A stretch of DNA of 64,000 nt, taken from assembly GCF_000374185.1 (NCBI RefSeq), contig NZ_KB910518.1:1296546-1360545 (forward strand). Reading direction: 5' to 3'. Shown here in pieces: positions 19,865 through 31,400 of this stretch. This DNA is from Paenibacillus sp. HW567 (GTDB taxonomy: Bacteria; Bacillota; Bacilli; Paenibacillales; Paenibacillaceae). The translations under genes were made by a program, and so were the position numbers. Under the pieces are notes generated by a model, which did not search any database, was not told where the DNA came from, and saw only the letters and a program-made list of their open reading frames with translations. Each line of letters begins with the position of its first letter. Position 1 is the first letter of the stretch.

Positions 19865-21223
19865 ATGAAAAAAGCATTTCTGTGCACGACGGTATTATTG
19901 CTGATTCTGGTTATGGGGCTCAGCGGTTGCGGTGGAAACGGGAATAAAGAGACATCCCCGTCCAATCAGCCGGCAACCAACAACAGCGGAAGCAAGGCAA
20001 CGGAAGGCAGCGAAACGGCAAAACCTGCTGCCGAAGCGCAAAAGGTGGTCTTCTGGACCTTTGTAGACGCACATCAGAAATTCTATGAGAGCATGGCGGC
20101 AAGCTGGAACGAAAGCCACCCGGACAAGGCCATTGCGCTGGAAGCAACAACCATACCTTATGACGACATGCACACCAAGCTGCTGGTTGCCCTGCAATCA
20201 GGTGTAGGCGCACCGGATCTGGTCGATATCGAGCAGAGCAAGTTTCCGAACTTTATGAAGGGAACCCCGCAGCTCGTATCCTTGAACGACATTGTGGAGC
20301 CTGAGCTTGGCAATATTGTAAAGTCCAGAGTAGAGATTTACAGCAAAGACAACACATATTATGGCATTGATTACCATGTAGGCGCAACCGTGATGTACTA
20401 CAACAAGGAAATGCTCGATAAGGCAGGAGTGAACCCGGACAATATTAAGACTTGGGCCGATTTCGAGACGGCAGGCAAACAGGTGCTTGATAAAACAGGC
20501 AAACCGATGATCACGTTCGAAGGCAACGGCAACTGGTCCTGGTGGCCGGCGATCAGCCAGCAGGGCTCCGACCAGGTGGATGAGAACGGCAATGTTACCG
20601 TAGATACGCCGGTGAATGTGAAGACCATGGAATTCTTCCAGAAGCTGGTGAAGGAAGGCGTGGCTGCTGTCGCTCCGGGCGCAGGCCATGATACAGAGGA
20701 ATACTTCGGGTATATGGATTCGGGCAGCGCAGCATCGGTCTTCATGCCTTTCTGGTTCATGAACCGCTTCACTGATCATATGCCGGATCTGAAGGGCAAA
20801 ATCATTATCCGTCCGATGCCGGCCTGGCAAGAAGGCGGTAACCGCTCCGCCGGTATGGGCGGAACCGCAACCTCCATTACCAATCAGGCAAAAAATCCTG
20901 ATCTGATCAAGGAATTCCTGGCCTACGCCAAATTGTCCAAGGAAGGCAACCTGCAGATCTGGAAGCAGCTTGGCTTCGACCCGATCCGCACGGATGTATG
21001 GAGCGATCCGGCCATGAAGGAATCGAACAAATTCACCGATTATTTCGGCACAGATATCTTCGATACACTGCTTAGCGTCAAGGATGAAATCGCTCCGGTT
21101 CATATCCGCGAGAAATCGCCGGAGGTGTTCGATGCGATCCGCAACAAGGCAATGCCGCAGATCTTCATCGACATGAAGGACCCGGCACAGGTGCTGAAAG
21201 AAGTGCAGGCCAGCTTGAAATAA
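19865..21223 (+). CDS. CUT1 ABC transporter, solute-binding lipoprotein (arabinoside operon)
   Basis: A 452-aa extracellular sugar-binding lipoprotein. The signal peptide ends in lipobox LSGC (Cys22), followed by an Asn/Ser/Thr/Gly-rich tether. Family stretches include APDLVDIEQSKFPNFM and YGIDYHVGATVMYYNKEML. AAGGAGG precedes the ATG by seven bases. It is the first gene of an operon with two permeases and a GH127 beta-L-arabinofuranosidase and is divergent from an AraC regulator. An arabinofuranose-containing oligosaccharide is the likely ligand. No ATPase is encoded nearby. Confidence 0.93.
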   Translation: MKKAFLCTTVLLLILVMGLSGCGGNGNKETSPSNQPATNNSGSKATEGSETAKPAAEAQKVVFWTFVDAHQKFYESMAASWNESHPDKAIALEATTIPYDDMHTKLLVALQSGVGAPDLVDIEQSKFPNFMKGTPQLVSLNDIVEPELGNIVKSRVEIYSKDNTYYGIDYHVGATVMYYNKEMLDKAGVNPDNIKTWADFETAGKQVLDKTGKPMITFEGNGNWSWWPAISQQGSDQVDENGNVTVDTPVNVKTMEFFQKLVKEGVAAVAPGAGHDTEEYFGYMDSGSAASVFMPFWFMNRFTDHMPDLKGKIIIRPMPAWQEGGNRSAGMGGTATSITNQAKNPDLIKEFLAYAKLSKEGNLQIWKQLGFDPIRTDVWSDPAMKESNKFTDYFGTDIFDTLLSVKDEIAPVHIREKSPEVFDAIRNKAMPQIFIDMKDPAQVLKEVQASLK

Positions 21224-21238
21224 TTCATCCCTCATGAA

Positions 21239-21252
21239 TGAAAGCGAAAACA
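21239..21252 (+). promoter_or_regulatory. cre site between binding-protein and permease genes
   Basis: TGAAAGCGAAAACA matches the CcpA consensus fully. It is 15 bp after the binding-protein stop and just ahead of a strong hairpin. An intra-operon cre can act as a CcpA roadblock, lowering permease expression in glucose; that is inference. Confidence 0.45.
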
Positions 21253-21253
21253 A

Positions 21254-21286
21254 GCTGTAAAGGGGAATATTCTTCCCCTTTACAGC
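21254..21286 (+). promoter_or_regulatory. Strong stem-loop between binding-protein and permease genes
   Basis: GCTGTAAAGGGGAA and TTCCCCTTTACAGC form a perfect 14-bp stem with a 5-nt loop and no T-tract beyond TTT inside the stem. It occupies the same place as the hairpin at 1726-1754 in the first CUT1 operon. It probably sets the binding-protein to permease expression ratio. Confidence 0.7.
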
Positions 21287-21336
21287 CATAGTTTTACCGC
21301 AATTATATCTACGGCAAAAAGAGTGGAGGTTTGGTT

Positions 21337-22260
21337 ATGCAGATAGAAAGAGAGTTGACCAAAAGCCCTAAAAGGAGCTACCATCTGGGAAATTCGCAAA
21401 AATTGGCACCTTATGTGTTCGTTTTACCATTTCTGCTGTCCTTCGCCGTTTTCTTCGCTTACCCGCTGATAAATGCGGGGGTGATGAGCTTTCAGGAAGT
21501 GCTCCCGGGAGACGTGTCGTTTGTTGGACTCGATAACTACAAGGGACTGTGGAATGAAGATTTCGGCGCGGCGCTATACAACAGCAGCCGTTATACCATC
21601 TGGACGCTGCTGCTGCTGATTCCGGTGCCAATGGTTCTGGCTGTACTGCTTAATTCGAAAAAAATGCCCTGGAGCAATTTTTTCAGATCCACCTTATTTA
21701 TTCCGGCGCTTACCTCCGTGGTTGTAGCAGGTGTTGTGTTCCGTCTGATTTTTGGCGAGCTGGACGGGGCTTTAATGAATTCGGTTCTGCATCTCTTCGG
21801 CATATCCAGTCAGCGCTGGCTGTACAGCTCAAGCCTCGGGATGTTTGCCTTGCTTGTGCTGGCCGGCTGGAGATGGATCGGCATCAACATATTATATTTC
21901 CTGTCCGCTCTGCAGAGCATTCCCGGCGAGCTGTATGAAGCGGCTGAAATTGATGGGGCCGGCGCTTTCCGGAAATTAATCAAGATCACCGTTCCGCTGC
22001 TGAAGCCGATCACGATTTATGTCGTGACGATCACTATATATGGCGGTTATGCCATGTTCACCGAGAGCTATATGCTATGGGCAGGCAAGCCTTCACCACA
22101 GAACATTGGATTAACCATTGTCGGTTACATCTATCAGCAGGGCTTCCAATATTTCAATCTCGGGTTTGGTTCCGCCATCGGCATCACCTTGCTGGGCATC
22201 ACCTTACTGGTCAGCCTGCTGCAATTGACACTCACCGGCATGTTCAGGAAGGAGGACTAA
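21337..22260 (+). CDS. CUT1 ABC transporter permease (MalF-like)
   Basis: A 307-aa six-helix permease. The first helix is at about residues 24-47 (YVFVLPFLLSFAVFFAYPL). The EAA loop reads YEAAEIDGAGAFRKLIKITVPLL (about residues 199-221). The ATG at 21337 follows GTGGAGG with a 7-base gap; an in-frame TTG two codons earlier is less likely. It is separated by 3 bp from its partner permease, so the two are translationally coupled. Confidence 0.93.
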   Translation: MQIERELTKSPKRSYHLGNSQKLAPYVFVLPFLLSFAVFFAYPLINAGVMSFQEVLPGDVSFVGLDNYKGLWNEDFGAALYNSSRYTIWTLLLLIPVPMVLAVLLNSKKMPWSNFFRSTLFIPALTSVVVAGVVFRLIFGELDGALMNSVLHLFGISSQRWLYSSSLGMFALLVLAGWRWIGINILYFLSALQSIPGELYEAAEIDGAGAFRKLIKITVPLLKPITIYVVTITIYGGYAMFTESYMLWAGKPSPQNIGLTIVGYIYQQGFQYFNLGFGSAIGITLLGITLLVSLLQLTLTGMFRKED

Positions 22261-22263
22261 GCC

Positions 22264-23121
22264 ATGCACACTAAAGTGAAATCCAAATTCACCTTATCCT
22301 CCTTGCTGCTCCTGGTCTTGTTTGTTATTCTTGCGGCCCTAATGTTGTTTCCGCTATATGCCCTGTTCCTGGCTTCCCTGAAGCCGGCTACGGAATTGTT
22401 CAGATACGGCCTGAATGTCCGGCTGGATTTCAGCTTGATGAGCCTGGACAATTACCATAGCATTTTTTCCGGTAAAGGGGCAGCGGGCAACTATTTTGGC
22501 TGGTATAAGAACAGTCTGCTGATCACCACGCTGTTCACTCTGCTTAGCCTGCTATTTTCTTCAATGGTTGGCTATGGGCTGGGAATGTACCGTTTCAAAG
22601 GCCGGAATCTGATTTTTACCCTGGTGCTGGTAGTGATGATGATCCCTGTGGAGATCATTCTGCTGCCGCTCTACAAATTAATGATCTCCCTGAAGCTGAT
22701 CAATACGATCTGGGGTGTCATTCTGCCCTTTATCGTGTCGCCGCTGCCGATCTTCTTCTTCCGCCAGTTCGCGCTGGGTCTGCCCAAGGATTTCATGGAT
22801 GCCGGCCGGATCGACGGCTGCTCGGAATACGGCATTTTCTTCAAAATCATGGTGCCGCTCATGGCCCCGGCCTTCGGAGCCATTACGATTCTGCAGGCCA
22901 TGAATAGCTGGAACAACTTCCTGTGGCCGCTGATTGTGCTGCGCACGACAGAGCAGTTCACGCTGCCGATCGGGCTGGCTTCCTTCGTCTCGCCGCTCGG
23001 CAATAACTATGAAGCGCTGATTGCGGGAGCTGTGCTCGCTATTTTGCCTATTCTGGTTCTGTTCTTATTTTTCCAGCGTTTCTTCATGGAAGGCTTGACG
23101 GTTGGCGGAATCAAGGGCTGA
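22264..23121 (+). CDS. CUT1 ABC transporter permease (MalG-like)
   Basis: A 285-aa six-helix permease. The first helix is SLLLLVLFVILAALMLFPLY (about residues 13-32). The EAA loop reads MDAGRIDGCSEYGIFFKIMVPLM, and the protein ends MEGLTVGGIKG as usual for this subunit. AGGAGGA sits at the end of the preceding gene. The GH127 gene starts 56 bp later. Confidence 0.93.
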   Translation: MHTKVKSKFTLSSLLLLVLFVILAALMLFPLYALFLASLKPATELFRYGLNVRLDFSLMSLDNYHSIFSGKGAAGNYFGWYKNSLLITTLFTLLSLLFSSMVGYGLGMYRFKGRNLIFTLVLVVMMIPVEIILLPLYKLMISLKLINTIWGVILPFIVSPLPIFFFRQFALGLPKDFMDAGRIDGCSEYGIFFKIMVPLMAPAFGAITILQAMNSWNNFLWPLIVLRTTEQFTLPIGLASFVSPLGNNYEALIAGAVLAILPILVLFLFFQRFFMEGLTVGGIKG

Positions 23122-23177
23122 TGCTGTTACCGAAGCAGCAGATAATCTGTTACAGAGATGAGAGGAGAGTTCCATAA

Positions 23178-25139
23178 ATGAATGATAATATGTCACCCGC
23201 CCGCGGCAGGGTTCAGATTGCGGATCCCTTCTGGTCGGAATATATCCGTCTGGTCCGCGAGGTCATGGTTCCGTATCAATGGGAGGCGCTGAATGACCGG
23301 ATTGCAGGTGCCGAACCCAGCCATGCGATCCGTAATTTCAAGATTGCCGCAGGCCGGGAAGAAGGCGAGTTCTATGGCATGGTGTTTCAGGACAGCGATG
23401 TCAGCAAATGGCTTGAAGCTGTAGCTTACCTACTGGAAACTGCGCGTGATCCGGCGCTTGAGGACATTGCGGATGAAGTTGTTGATCTGCTCGCAGCGGC
23501 CCAGCGGGAGGACGGCTATCTGAATACGTACTTCATGCTGAAGGAGCCGGGCCAAGAGTGGAGCAATTTGGCGGAATGCCATGAGCTGTACTGCGCGGGA
23601 CATTTAATCGAAGCGGCAACCGCTTATTACAGAGCCACCGGCAAAAGAAAGCTGCTGGATTTGGCCAGCCGCTATGCGGATTATATTGCTGACGTCTTCG
23701 GGACGGAACCCGGTAAGCTGCAGGGCTATGACGGGCATCAGGAGATCGAGCTGGCGCTTGTGAAATTGTTCCACGCCACAGGGGAAGAGAAGTATTTGCA
23801 ACTAAGCCGTTATTTCCTGAACCAGCGCGGAAGCGAGCCGCATTATTTCGAACAGGAATGGGAAAAGCGGGGCCGCACGCTGCATTTTCCGCAGCTTTCC
23901 ATGGTTCATGACCATCAGTACAGCCAATCCCACCTGCCTGTCAGGGAGCAGACTACTGCGGAGGGGCATGCCGTTCGCATGGTCTACATGTGTACAGCAA
24001 TGGCCGACATTGCCCTTGAGACCGGGGACGAAGCCATGCTGGCGGCCTGCCGGAAGCTGTGGGAGAACATCGTAAACAAGCGGATGTATGTCACGGGCGG
24101 CATCGGGTCTATGGAGCAGGGAGAATCCTTCACGGCTGATTATGATTTGCCGCCGGACCTGGCGTATGCGGAAACCTGCGCTTCCGTGGGGCTGATCTTT
24201 TTTGCCCGGCGTATGCTGGCTCTTGAACACAACAGCAAATATGCGGATGTTATGGAGCGGGCGCTCTACAATACTGTAATCAGCGGAATGTCCCTGGATG
24301 GAACCAAGTTCTTCTATGTGAATCCGCTTGAGGTGTACCCGGAAGTGCTGGGCAAGAACAAGAATTATAATCATGTAAAAGCAGTGCGCCAAGGCTGGTT
24401 CACCTGCGCCTGCTGCCCGCCGAACGTGTCCCGGCTGCTGGCCTCGCTCGGAGATTACATCTATTCCGCTCAAGGTGATACCTTGTATGTCGAGCTTTAT
24501 ATCGGGGGCCGTACGGAAATGATTGTGGGCGGCGTGCCGGTAGCTGTCGAGCAGTTCTCCAGCTATACCTCGGATGGAAAGGTCCGCTTAGTCGTAGAAC
24601 CGGAGCGGGCCGGGAAGTTCACGGTGGCGCTGCGGCTGCCGGATTGGTGCCAGGAGGTCCGGGTAACCATGAACGGTGAGTCCCGGGTCTATCACACAGG
24701 GAATGCGGACGGGTATATTCACTTGACCCGCGAGTGGTCATCCGGCGACACCGTTGAGCTGTGTTTTGCCATGCCGGTAACGCGGGTCAAGGGGCATCCG
24801 CATATCCGCCAGACCTTTTCCAAGGTGGCTCTGCAGCGCGGCCCTTTCGTCTATTGTCTGGAGGAGGCCGATAACGGTAAAAGACTGTACCAGCTTCGCC
24901 TGCCGTCCGAAAGCGAATATACGCTTGCGGAGGAGCCCGGCTTCCCTAAGGGTATTAAGACGATATCGGTCGCCGGAGAGCGAATTCAGCCGGAAGCAGG
25001 CTGGGGGGAGGAGCTGTACGCCAGCGGCTCAGCCTGGAGCAGCCGGAAGCAGGAGCTGAAATTCATTCCATATTTCACTTGGGCCAACCGCGGAGAGGGC
25101 GAAATGTCCGTCTGGGTTGGAGAAGAGCATAAGAAATAA
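23178..25139 (+). CDS. GH127 beta-L-arabinofuranosidase
   Basis: A 653-aa family 127 enzyme (formerly DUF1680) that removes beta-linked L-arabinofuranose, for example from hydroxyproline-linked or pectic arabino-oligosaccharides. The zinc-thiolate catalytic set of the Bifidobacterium enzyme HypBA1 (Glu338, Cys340, Cys417, Cys418) is matched here by Glu332 and Cys334 in AETCASVG and Cys412 and Cys413 in FTCACCPPN. An (alpha/alpha)6 barrel is followed by C-terminal beta-sandwiches. There is no signal peptide, so it acts on imported arabinosides. GAGAGGAG precedes the ATG. It is the last gene of the AraC-controlled CUT1 operon, and no clear terminator follows it. Confidence 0.92.
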   Translation: MNDNMSPARGRVQIADPFWSEYIRLVREVMVPYQWEALNDRIAGAEPSHAIRNFKIAAGREEGEFYGMVFQDSDVSKWLEAVAYLLETARDPALEDIADEVVDLLAAAQREDGYLNTYFMLKEPGQEWSNLAECHELYCAGHLIEAATAYYRATGKRKLLDLASRYADYIADVFGTEPGKLQGYDGHQEIELALVKLFHATGEEKYLQLSRYFLNQRGSEPHYFEQEWEKRGRTLHFPQLSMVHDHQYSQSHLPVREQTTAEGHAVRMVYMCTAMADIALETGDEAMLAACRKLWENIVNKRMYVTGGIGSMEQGESFTADYDLPPDLAYAETCASVGLIFFARRMLALEHNSKYADVMERALYNTVISGMSLDGTKFFYVNPLEVYPEVLGKNKNYNHVKAVRQGWFTCACCPPNVSRLLASLGDYIYSAQGDTLYVELYIGGRTEMIVGGVPVAVEQFSSYTSDGKVRLVVEPERAGKFTVALRLPDWCQEVRVTMNGESRVYHTGNADGYIHLTREWSSGDTVELCFAMPVTRVKGHPHIRQTFSKVALQRGPFVYCLEEADNGKRLYQLRLPSESEYTLAEEPGFPKGIKTISVAGERIQPEAGWGEELYASGSAWSSRKQELKFIPYFTWANRGEGEMSVWVGEEHKK

Positions 25140-25191
25140 TACGTATAACAACTATAATTCGTGATTTTGGCAAATGACATCTATATCAGTT

Positions 25192-25319
25192 CAACTAAAG
25201 AAAATATTAAAAGGGCGGAAGTGACGGAGGGGAAGTTTGGATACTTACGGAGCGAAGCGTGGAAGTCCAAACATTCCCCGCAGTTACGACCAGACCCCAA
25301 TATGAAAATCTATAGTTCA
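25192..25319 (+). repeat. Dispersed repeat, left copy of an inverted pair (partner 38010-38103)
   Basis: The block runs from an AACTAAAGAAAA word, through GGAAGTCCAAACATTCCCC and GCAGTTACGACCAGACCCC, to CTATAGTTCA at 25310-25319. The reverse complement of 38010-38103 repeats nearly all of it, except for about 35 bp present only here (25221-25258). It occupies most of the gap of about 310 bp before the giant surface-protein gene and could be a leader or promoter region. The rest of that gap holds the Shine-Dalgarno region but no gene I can support. Confidence 0.65.
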
Positions 25320-25451
25320 ACTTTTATAGTGCTCCGGGAGGCCGGGATATGAAACTCCGCTCCTCCCGGAGAGGGGGTGACGCCGTTCTTAGCATGATCC
25401 ATGACAGAGCAAAGATGTCCACAACCTAACAACGAAGGGGATGATTTAAGC

Positions 25452-28400
25452 ATGATATTCAAGTCTTCTGATGGAGATCCGCCACGATTCAAGCACACAA
25501 GGATACTGACAGGGGCGGTCTTCTGGACGCTGGCGGTGTTATCCGTTATTCTTCTTCCATCCAAGGCCGGAGCGTATGAATTAACAAGCGATAAGCTGAT
25601 TATTGAAACCGGTCAATCCGGTGAAATTTCATCATTGAAAATCAAGGGAGACGCGTTCCCGACCGAGTATGTAATGAACAAAACGGTATCACCCGAGCAG
25701 GATACGGCTGATCATCAGTGGCTCGGCGAGCTGATCTTCACCTACCGCCTGGATGGCGGAGAGTGGATCAAGGCATCCACCAATCAATCGGAGGATGTCC
25801 GGAGCATTGAAAAGGACGGCAGCAAAGTAACAGTCACCTATGAGAACTCTGCGAACACGGCGGGCGTACGCAATTTCAAGCTGGTTGAGACGTATACCAT
25901 GATGCCGGACGGATATTTGCAGTGGAACATTCAAATCGCCAACACCAGCGGCAAAACGCTCGAATTCGGCGATATCGGGCTTCCGCTGCCTTTTAACGAA
26001 CAGTGGACTTACGGTGACGCCATCTACGAGACCCGCGTGGTGACTCACTCTTTTGTCGGCAATAATAGTTCTTATATAACAGCCGGCAGACCCAGCGGGA
26101 TTGGCTCCTATCTGCTGCTCATGCCGGATGCTGCCACTGGCGCAGGGTTTGAGTATCAGGACCGCTGGCGCAATGAAGAGCACCCGGGCAGCAAGTGGGC
26201 CTGGAACCCCGACAATGAAGGAAAATGGATCGAGGGCCTCAATGTTTTCTACATCCATTCGAATGTCATTAAATCAACGAACCGGGGATATTTGCCGAAT
26301 ACAAGCCTGACACTGGCTCCGGGAGAGGGCAAGACCTACGGGTTTAAATTTTTTGCTGTAGCAGATGAGCAGGAGGCCAAGGATAAGCTGTATGAGGCAG
26401 GGGGAGTTGATGTTACCGTTGTTCCCGGAATGATTGTGCCCAGCAACCAGAAGGCCAAGTTCGACCTGCGCACCAAGGCGGATATTCACAGCGTGAAGCT
26501 GGACGACGGGACGGATATTCCGCTGCTTGAGCAAAAGAGCGGAGACCACAATATATATGAGTTCAGCCTGACCAAGCTGGGGCCGCAAAATGTTACGGTC
26601 CAATATGGAAGCGGTCTCACAACCGTACTGCAGTTCTACGGCATTGATGCGGTTGACCGGGCGCTGGAGGATCATGCGGAATTTATGGTGAAAAGCACGC
26701 AGTGGAACCTTCCCGGCGACATCCGGGACAAGGTGTTCGACGACTGGATGATGAACACGAAGTCCAAGCGGAACAACTTCAGCGGCTACTGGGGCTGGGG
26801 AGATGACTGGGGGCTGACGCATGGACAATTTTTAGCCGAGAAAAATGCCCTGAGTCCTGTGGCCTCGGAAATTACCGCAGTGGATGAATACCTGGAAACA
26901 GCGATCTGGACGAATCTGATGAACGGGCATCATGAGGATTATCTGGTTCATGACTTTCTGATGGCGGAGCCGAATACGACCCCGACCTACCGCGGATACG
27001 CTTATCCGCATATCTATAACACCTATTTCAGCATGTATAAAATTGCCGCCAATTACCCCGGGCTGGTCTCCTACAAGCATCCTAAGGAAACCTATTTGCT
27101 GCGGGCTTATAATATCCTGAAGTCTCTGTATGAAGGGCCTGTGTCCTACAACTGGGAGACTGGACTCATGGGCGAGCTGACGACCCCGGATATTATTCAA
27201 GCGCTTGAAAAAGAGGGCTACATGGACGAAGCGAATGATGTCCGGGCCAAGATGCTCCGCAAATATAACAATTTCAAGAACAACAAATATCCTTACGGTT
27301 CGGAATACAGCTATGACAACACCGGGGAAGAAGCCGTCTATACTTTAGCCAAAATGCAAAGCACAAACGACGCGGAAAAAGCCAAAGCGCAGGAAATGAT
27401 GGGTAAAATCAATTCCAAAACAAGGGCCTCCCGGGGGCATATGCCTGTATGGTACTACTACGCCGATCCTGTGACCATTACGGGCGAGAGCTGGTGGAAC
27501 TTCCAGTACAGCGTATCGCTGGCCGGTTATGCGATGGATGACTGGATTCGCAACGGAAACGCCACCGGGCGTGAGGAACAGCAGCGGTTGTCCTACGCGG
27601 CGAAGCTGGCTAATCTCAGCGCGATCAACTCCGGGCAGATCAGTGATGATCCTGCGAATTATGGGGCTGCGGCCTGGACGTATCAGGCGGAGAAGGGCAA
27701 TAACGGGACCAATGGAACCGGCGGCGGCCGGAACGTTCCGCTGCTGAACGGCTGGAAGGGCATGACCGGCGAAGCCGATCTGGGGCTGTTCGGTGCGCTG
27801 CAGATTCTCAGTGCGGACATTGCCGTGGACCCTATCTTCGGGGTCACAGGCTATGGAGCGGAAGTCTCCGTAACGGATGCTGTATATTACGATATTACGC
27901 CTAAGGACGGCCTTTTCAAACGGATTAATCTCATTACTGAGAAGCTCTACACAGAGCTGGATAAGGATCAGTTTACTGCAGCCAAATTGTCCAGGAGTAA
28001 GGATTATGCCAGGTTCAGCCTGCGCAATTTGACGCCGGGCTACGCACATGAAACAACGCTTACCCTGAACGGTCTGGCCAAAGGAGCCTACCTCATTCGG
28101 ATCGACGGAACGCCTGTAGGCAAATTGAACGCGTTCGGCGGTGAAGCGAAGCTGACGGTTGAAGCCGGACCTGCCGTTGCCTACACGGTAGAGCTGAGCG
28201 CGACAGAGCCGGATGACAATCAGGCCCCTGTTGTTGACCCAGGAGCGGATTTCACCTACACGCTGCAAGTAGATGATGCCATCCTGCGCGGCACGGCAAA
28301 AGACGATGGCCTGCCGCAGGGAACGCTGACCTCGGAATGGTCCCTTGTATCCGGGCCAGCGGGCGGCGAGGTCGTGTTCGGCAGCAGTAAGTCGCTGCAA

Positions 28401-31400
28401 ACCCCGTTCACGGCAACGAAGCCGGGAACTTATGTATTCAAGCTGACCGCAAGCGATTCGGAGCTTGCGAACAGCGATACGGTTACGGTGGTCGCTGTGG
28501 CTCCGCCGCCGCTGCCAGAGCTGCTTGTGCATTATAACTTCGATGAAACGTCAGGCAAGGTGGCTGCCGATCATTCGGGAAGCGGCAATGACGGCAATGT
28601 GCTTGGGGCAGCCTCCTGGCTTCCGGGCAAGCTCAATCATGCGCTTGAGCTGAGCGGTCAGGACACCTATGTGAAAATGCCCGAAGGCCTGCTGAGCCGT
28701 GCGGATGAAATTACGGTGTCAGCCTGGGTCAAGATGGACAGCATCGGCGCATATTCGCGGATTTTCGATTTCGGCACCGGCACAAGCACCTATATGTTCC
28801 TGTCGCCGAAGGCAGGCTCCATCACCCGGTTTGGCATTTCAATTGGCGGAAATGCCCCTGGCCAGGAGCAGACCATCGACGCTCCTGCCCTTCCTGCCGG
28901 AGAGTGGAAGCATGTGGCTGTAACGTTGTCCGGCTCGCTCGGGATTTTGTATATTGACGGGGTGGAAGCAGGCCGGAACGACCATATGACGCTGAAGCCC
29001 TCCAGTCTCGGCAAGACCAAAAACAATTACATCGGCAAATCACAGTTCGCGGACCCGTATTTTGACGGGTTGATCGACGATTTCCGCATTTACAGCAGAG
29101 CGCTTAGTCCGGGCGAAATTACGGCGCTTCTTGCACCTTCAGGCAACATTGTCTCTGTGGAGAAGCTGGAGCTTACAACGCCGGCCCGTCAGGCGCCGAA
29201 GCTTCCTTCTACGGTTAGTGCAACCTTGGAGGATGGAACCCAGACGGTTGTGTCCGTGCAATGGAGTCCGGTTGATCCTGCGTTGTACGACAAGGAAGGC
29301 TCCACGTTCACCGTGAACGGTGTGGTCACCGGAACACAAACGGCGGTTCAGGCAAAAGTTACTGTGACCCAGCGGGTGATCGCCCCTTTCCCAGAGCTTG
29401 CGCTTCGCTATAACTTCGACGAAGGACAGGGAACCACGGTTGCCGATGCTTCGGGAAGCGGACGTAACGGAACGATTCAAGGCGCTCTGAACTGGGAAGC
29501 GGACGGACACAAGAACGGGTCGCTCACCTTCAGTGGAACAAGCGGCAATTATATATCCGCAGGCACCGATCCGGCTCTGCAGCCAGGCAGCATGACGCTG
29601 TCCTACTGGATCAAACGCACCGGGGCCATGAATGACAAGGAGAATGTGCTGCTATGGTTCAAGCCGGAGGGGAACTATGCCGGCAACGGATTTTTTATCA
29701 CCTACAACGGCAACTCCAGCATTGTGTACGTGGATGGGGCGAACGGCTTCTATGTGAAGCAGTCGCCGGAGGACTTCCTGCCGCTGAATGAATGGACGAA
29801 TGTTGTCTTTACATTTGATGCGGCAACCAAGACCGGCGTGATCTACAGAAACGGTGTCGCTCAGCAGGTTGACATGGATGGTACGCCGGGGTCCATTACA
29901 GCCACGAACGATGTGAAAAGAATCGGTGTCTCCGGCTATGGCAACGGGGCGCAGCTCAATGCCGGGCTGGATGACTTCCGGATCTACAGCGGTGTAATGA
30001 GCGCTGCGCAGGTAAAAGCGCTGTATGAGGATAAGGACATTCAGAGTGTGCAGCCGGTCAGCGTGAAGACGGCTGCGAAAGTAGCTCCTGTCCTGCCGGA
30101 CTCGGTACGGGTAGTGTACGAGAACGGAAGCGAAGGAACAGCCGAAGTGAGCTGGAACAGCGTACCGGCGGATGCCTACGCACAGCCTGGAGAGTTTACG
30201 GTAAACGGACAAGTGGAGGGCACAGCTTTGCCTGCCACAGCATCGCTAACTGTAACGGAAGCCGGGGAACGGACAATCGTAGCGCTACAGGAAGTGCATG
30301 TCAGCACCCCTGCGGGAACTCCTCCTGATCTTCCGACGGTAGTGCAGGCAACGTACTCCGACAATACGCTTGGCGAGACCTCTGTGATCTGGCAGGAGAT
30401 CGACCCTAAGCTGTACGCAGTGCCCGGAGCATTCACCGTAACCGGCGCGGCTGGCGGTACGGAGCTGCCCGCAGTGGCGAAGGTGTCCGTGTTTGATTCA
30501 GAGGCGCCTGTAATTGTCAGCCTTCAGGAAGTGAAAGTTACAACAACTGCGGGCAAAGCACCACTCTTGCCGTCGGTGGTAACAGCAGTGTACAGCGACG
30601 CATCAACGCTCGCGGTTCCGGTCGTCTGGCAGACGGTTGCACCGCAGCAGTATGCGAACGCCGGAAGCTTCACCGTGACCGGCGCGGCAGAAGGCACGGA
30701 TTTGCCCGCCAAGGCCGTTGTGACCGTGACCGGCACAACACCAACACCGACACCGACGCCTGTACCAACACCAACGCCGGTGCCTGCAACAGCAACAACA
30801 CCAGCACCGACAGCCACTCCAGTTGCCGGGTTGAAGGTGGTTGGCGCAGATGTTCTCACTGCACAGCCGCAGGCAACATCTGTAGAGATCACGCTGGGTG
30901 AAGGACAGACCGGGGCCTCGCTGCCGGTGAACGCCGGAGCGCTGCTGGGCACAAGAACGCTTGTGATCCGGGATAAAGGAGCTTCCCTGACGATTCCGGC
31001 ATCCGTTCTGGGCGAGCTTGGACTTAAGCTGACAGAGGCAGAGCGCAGCGGAGCGGCCCTTGTCGTTAAGCTGGCACCTGCTGCAAGCGGGACGGTTCCG
31101 GCCGGGAATGGCGGCGGCATCTACCGCCAGCAAGGGACGGCCTATGAATTTGGGCTGGTGCTGCGCACAGCAGACGGAAAGGAAATAGCGCTGTCCGTCT
31201 TTACACAGGGGGTCCGCGCCGAGCTTCCATACTCCGGTTCGGCGGTTAATGAAGAACTGCTGGGCGTATATCTGAAGAACGAACAGACCGCACAGTGGAG
31301 TTATGTGGGAGGCAAGCTGGATAAGGCCAGCAAAAAAGCGGTCATTATGCTGAATCATTTCAGCACCTATGGCGTGTTGTCCTATGAGAAGACATTTACG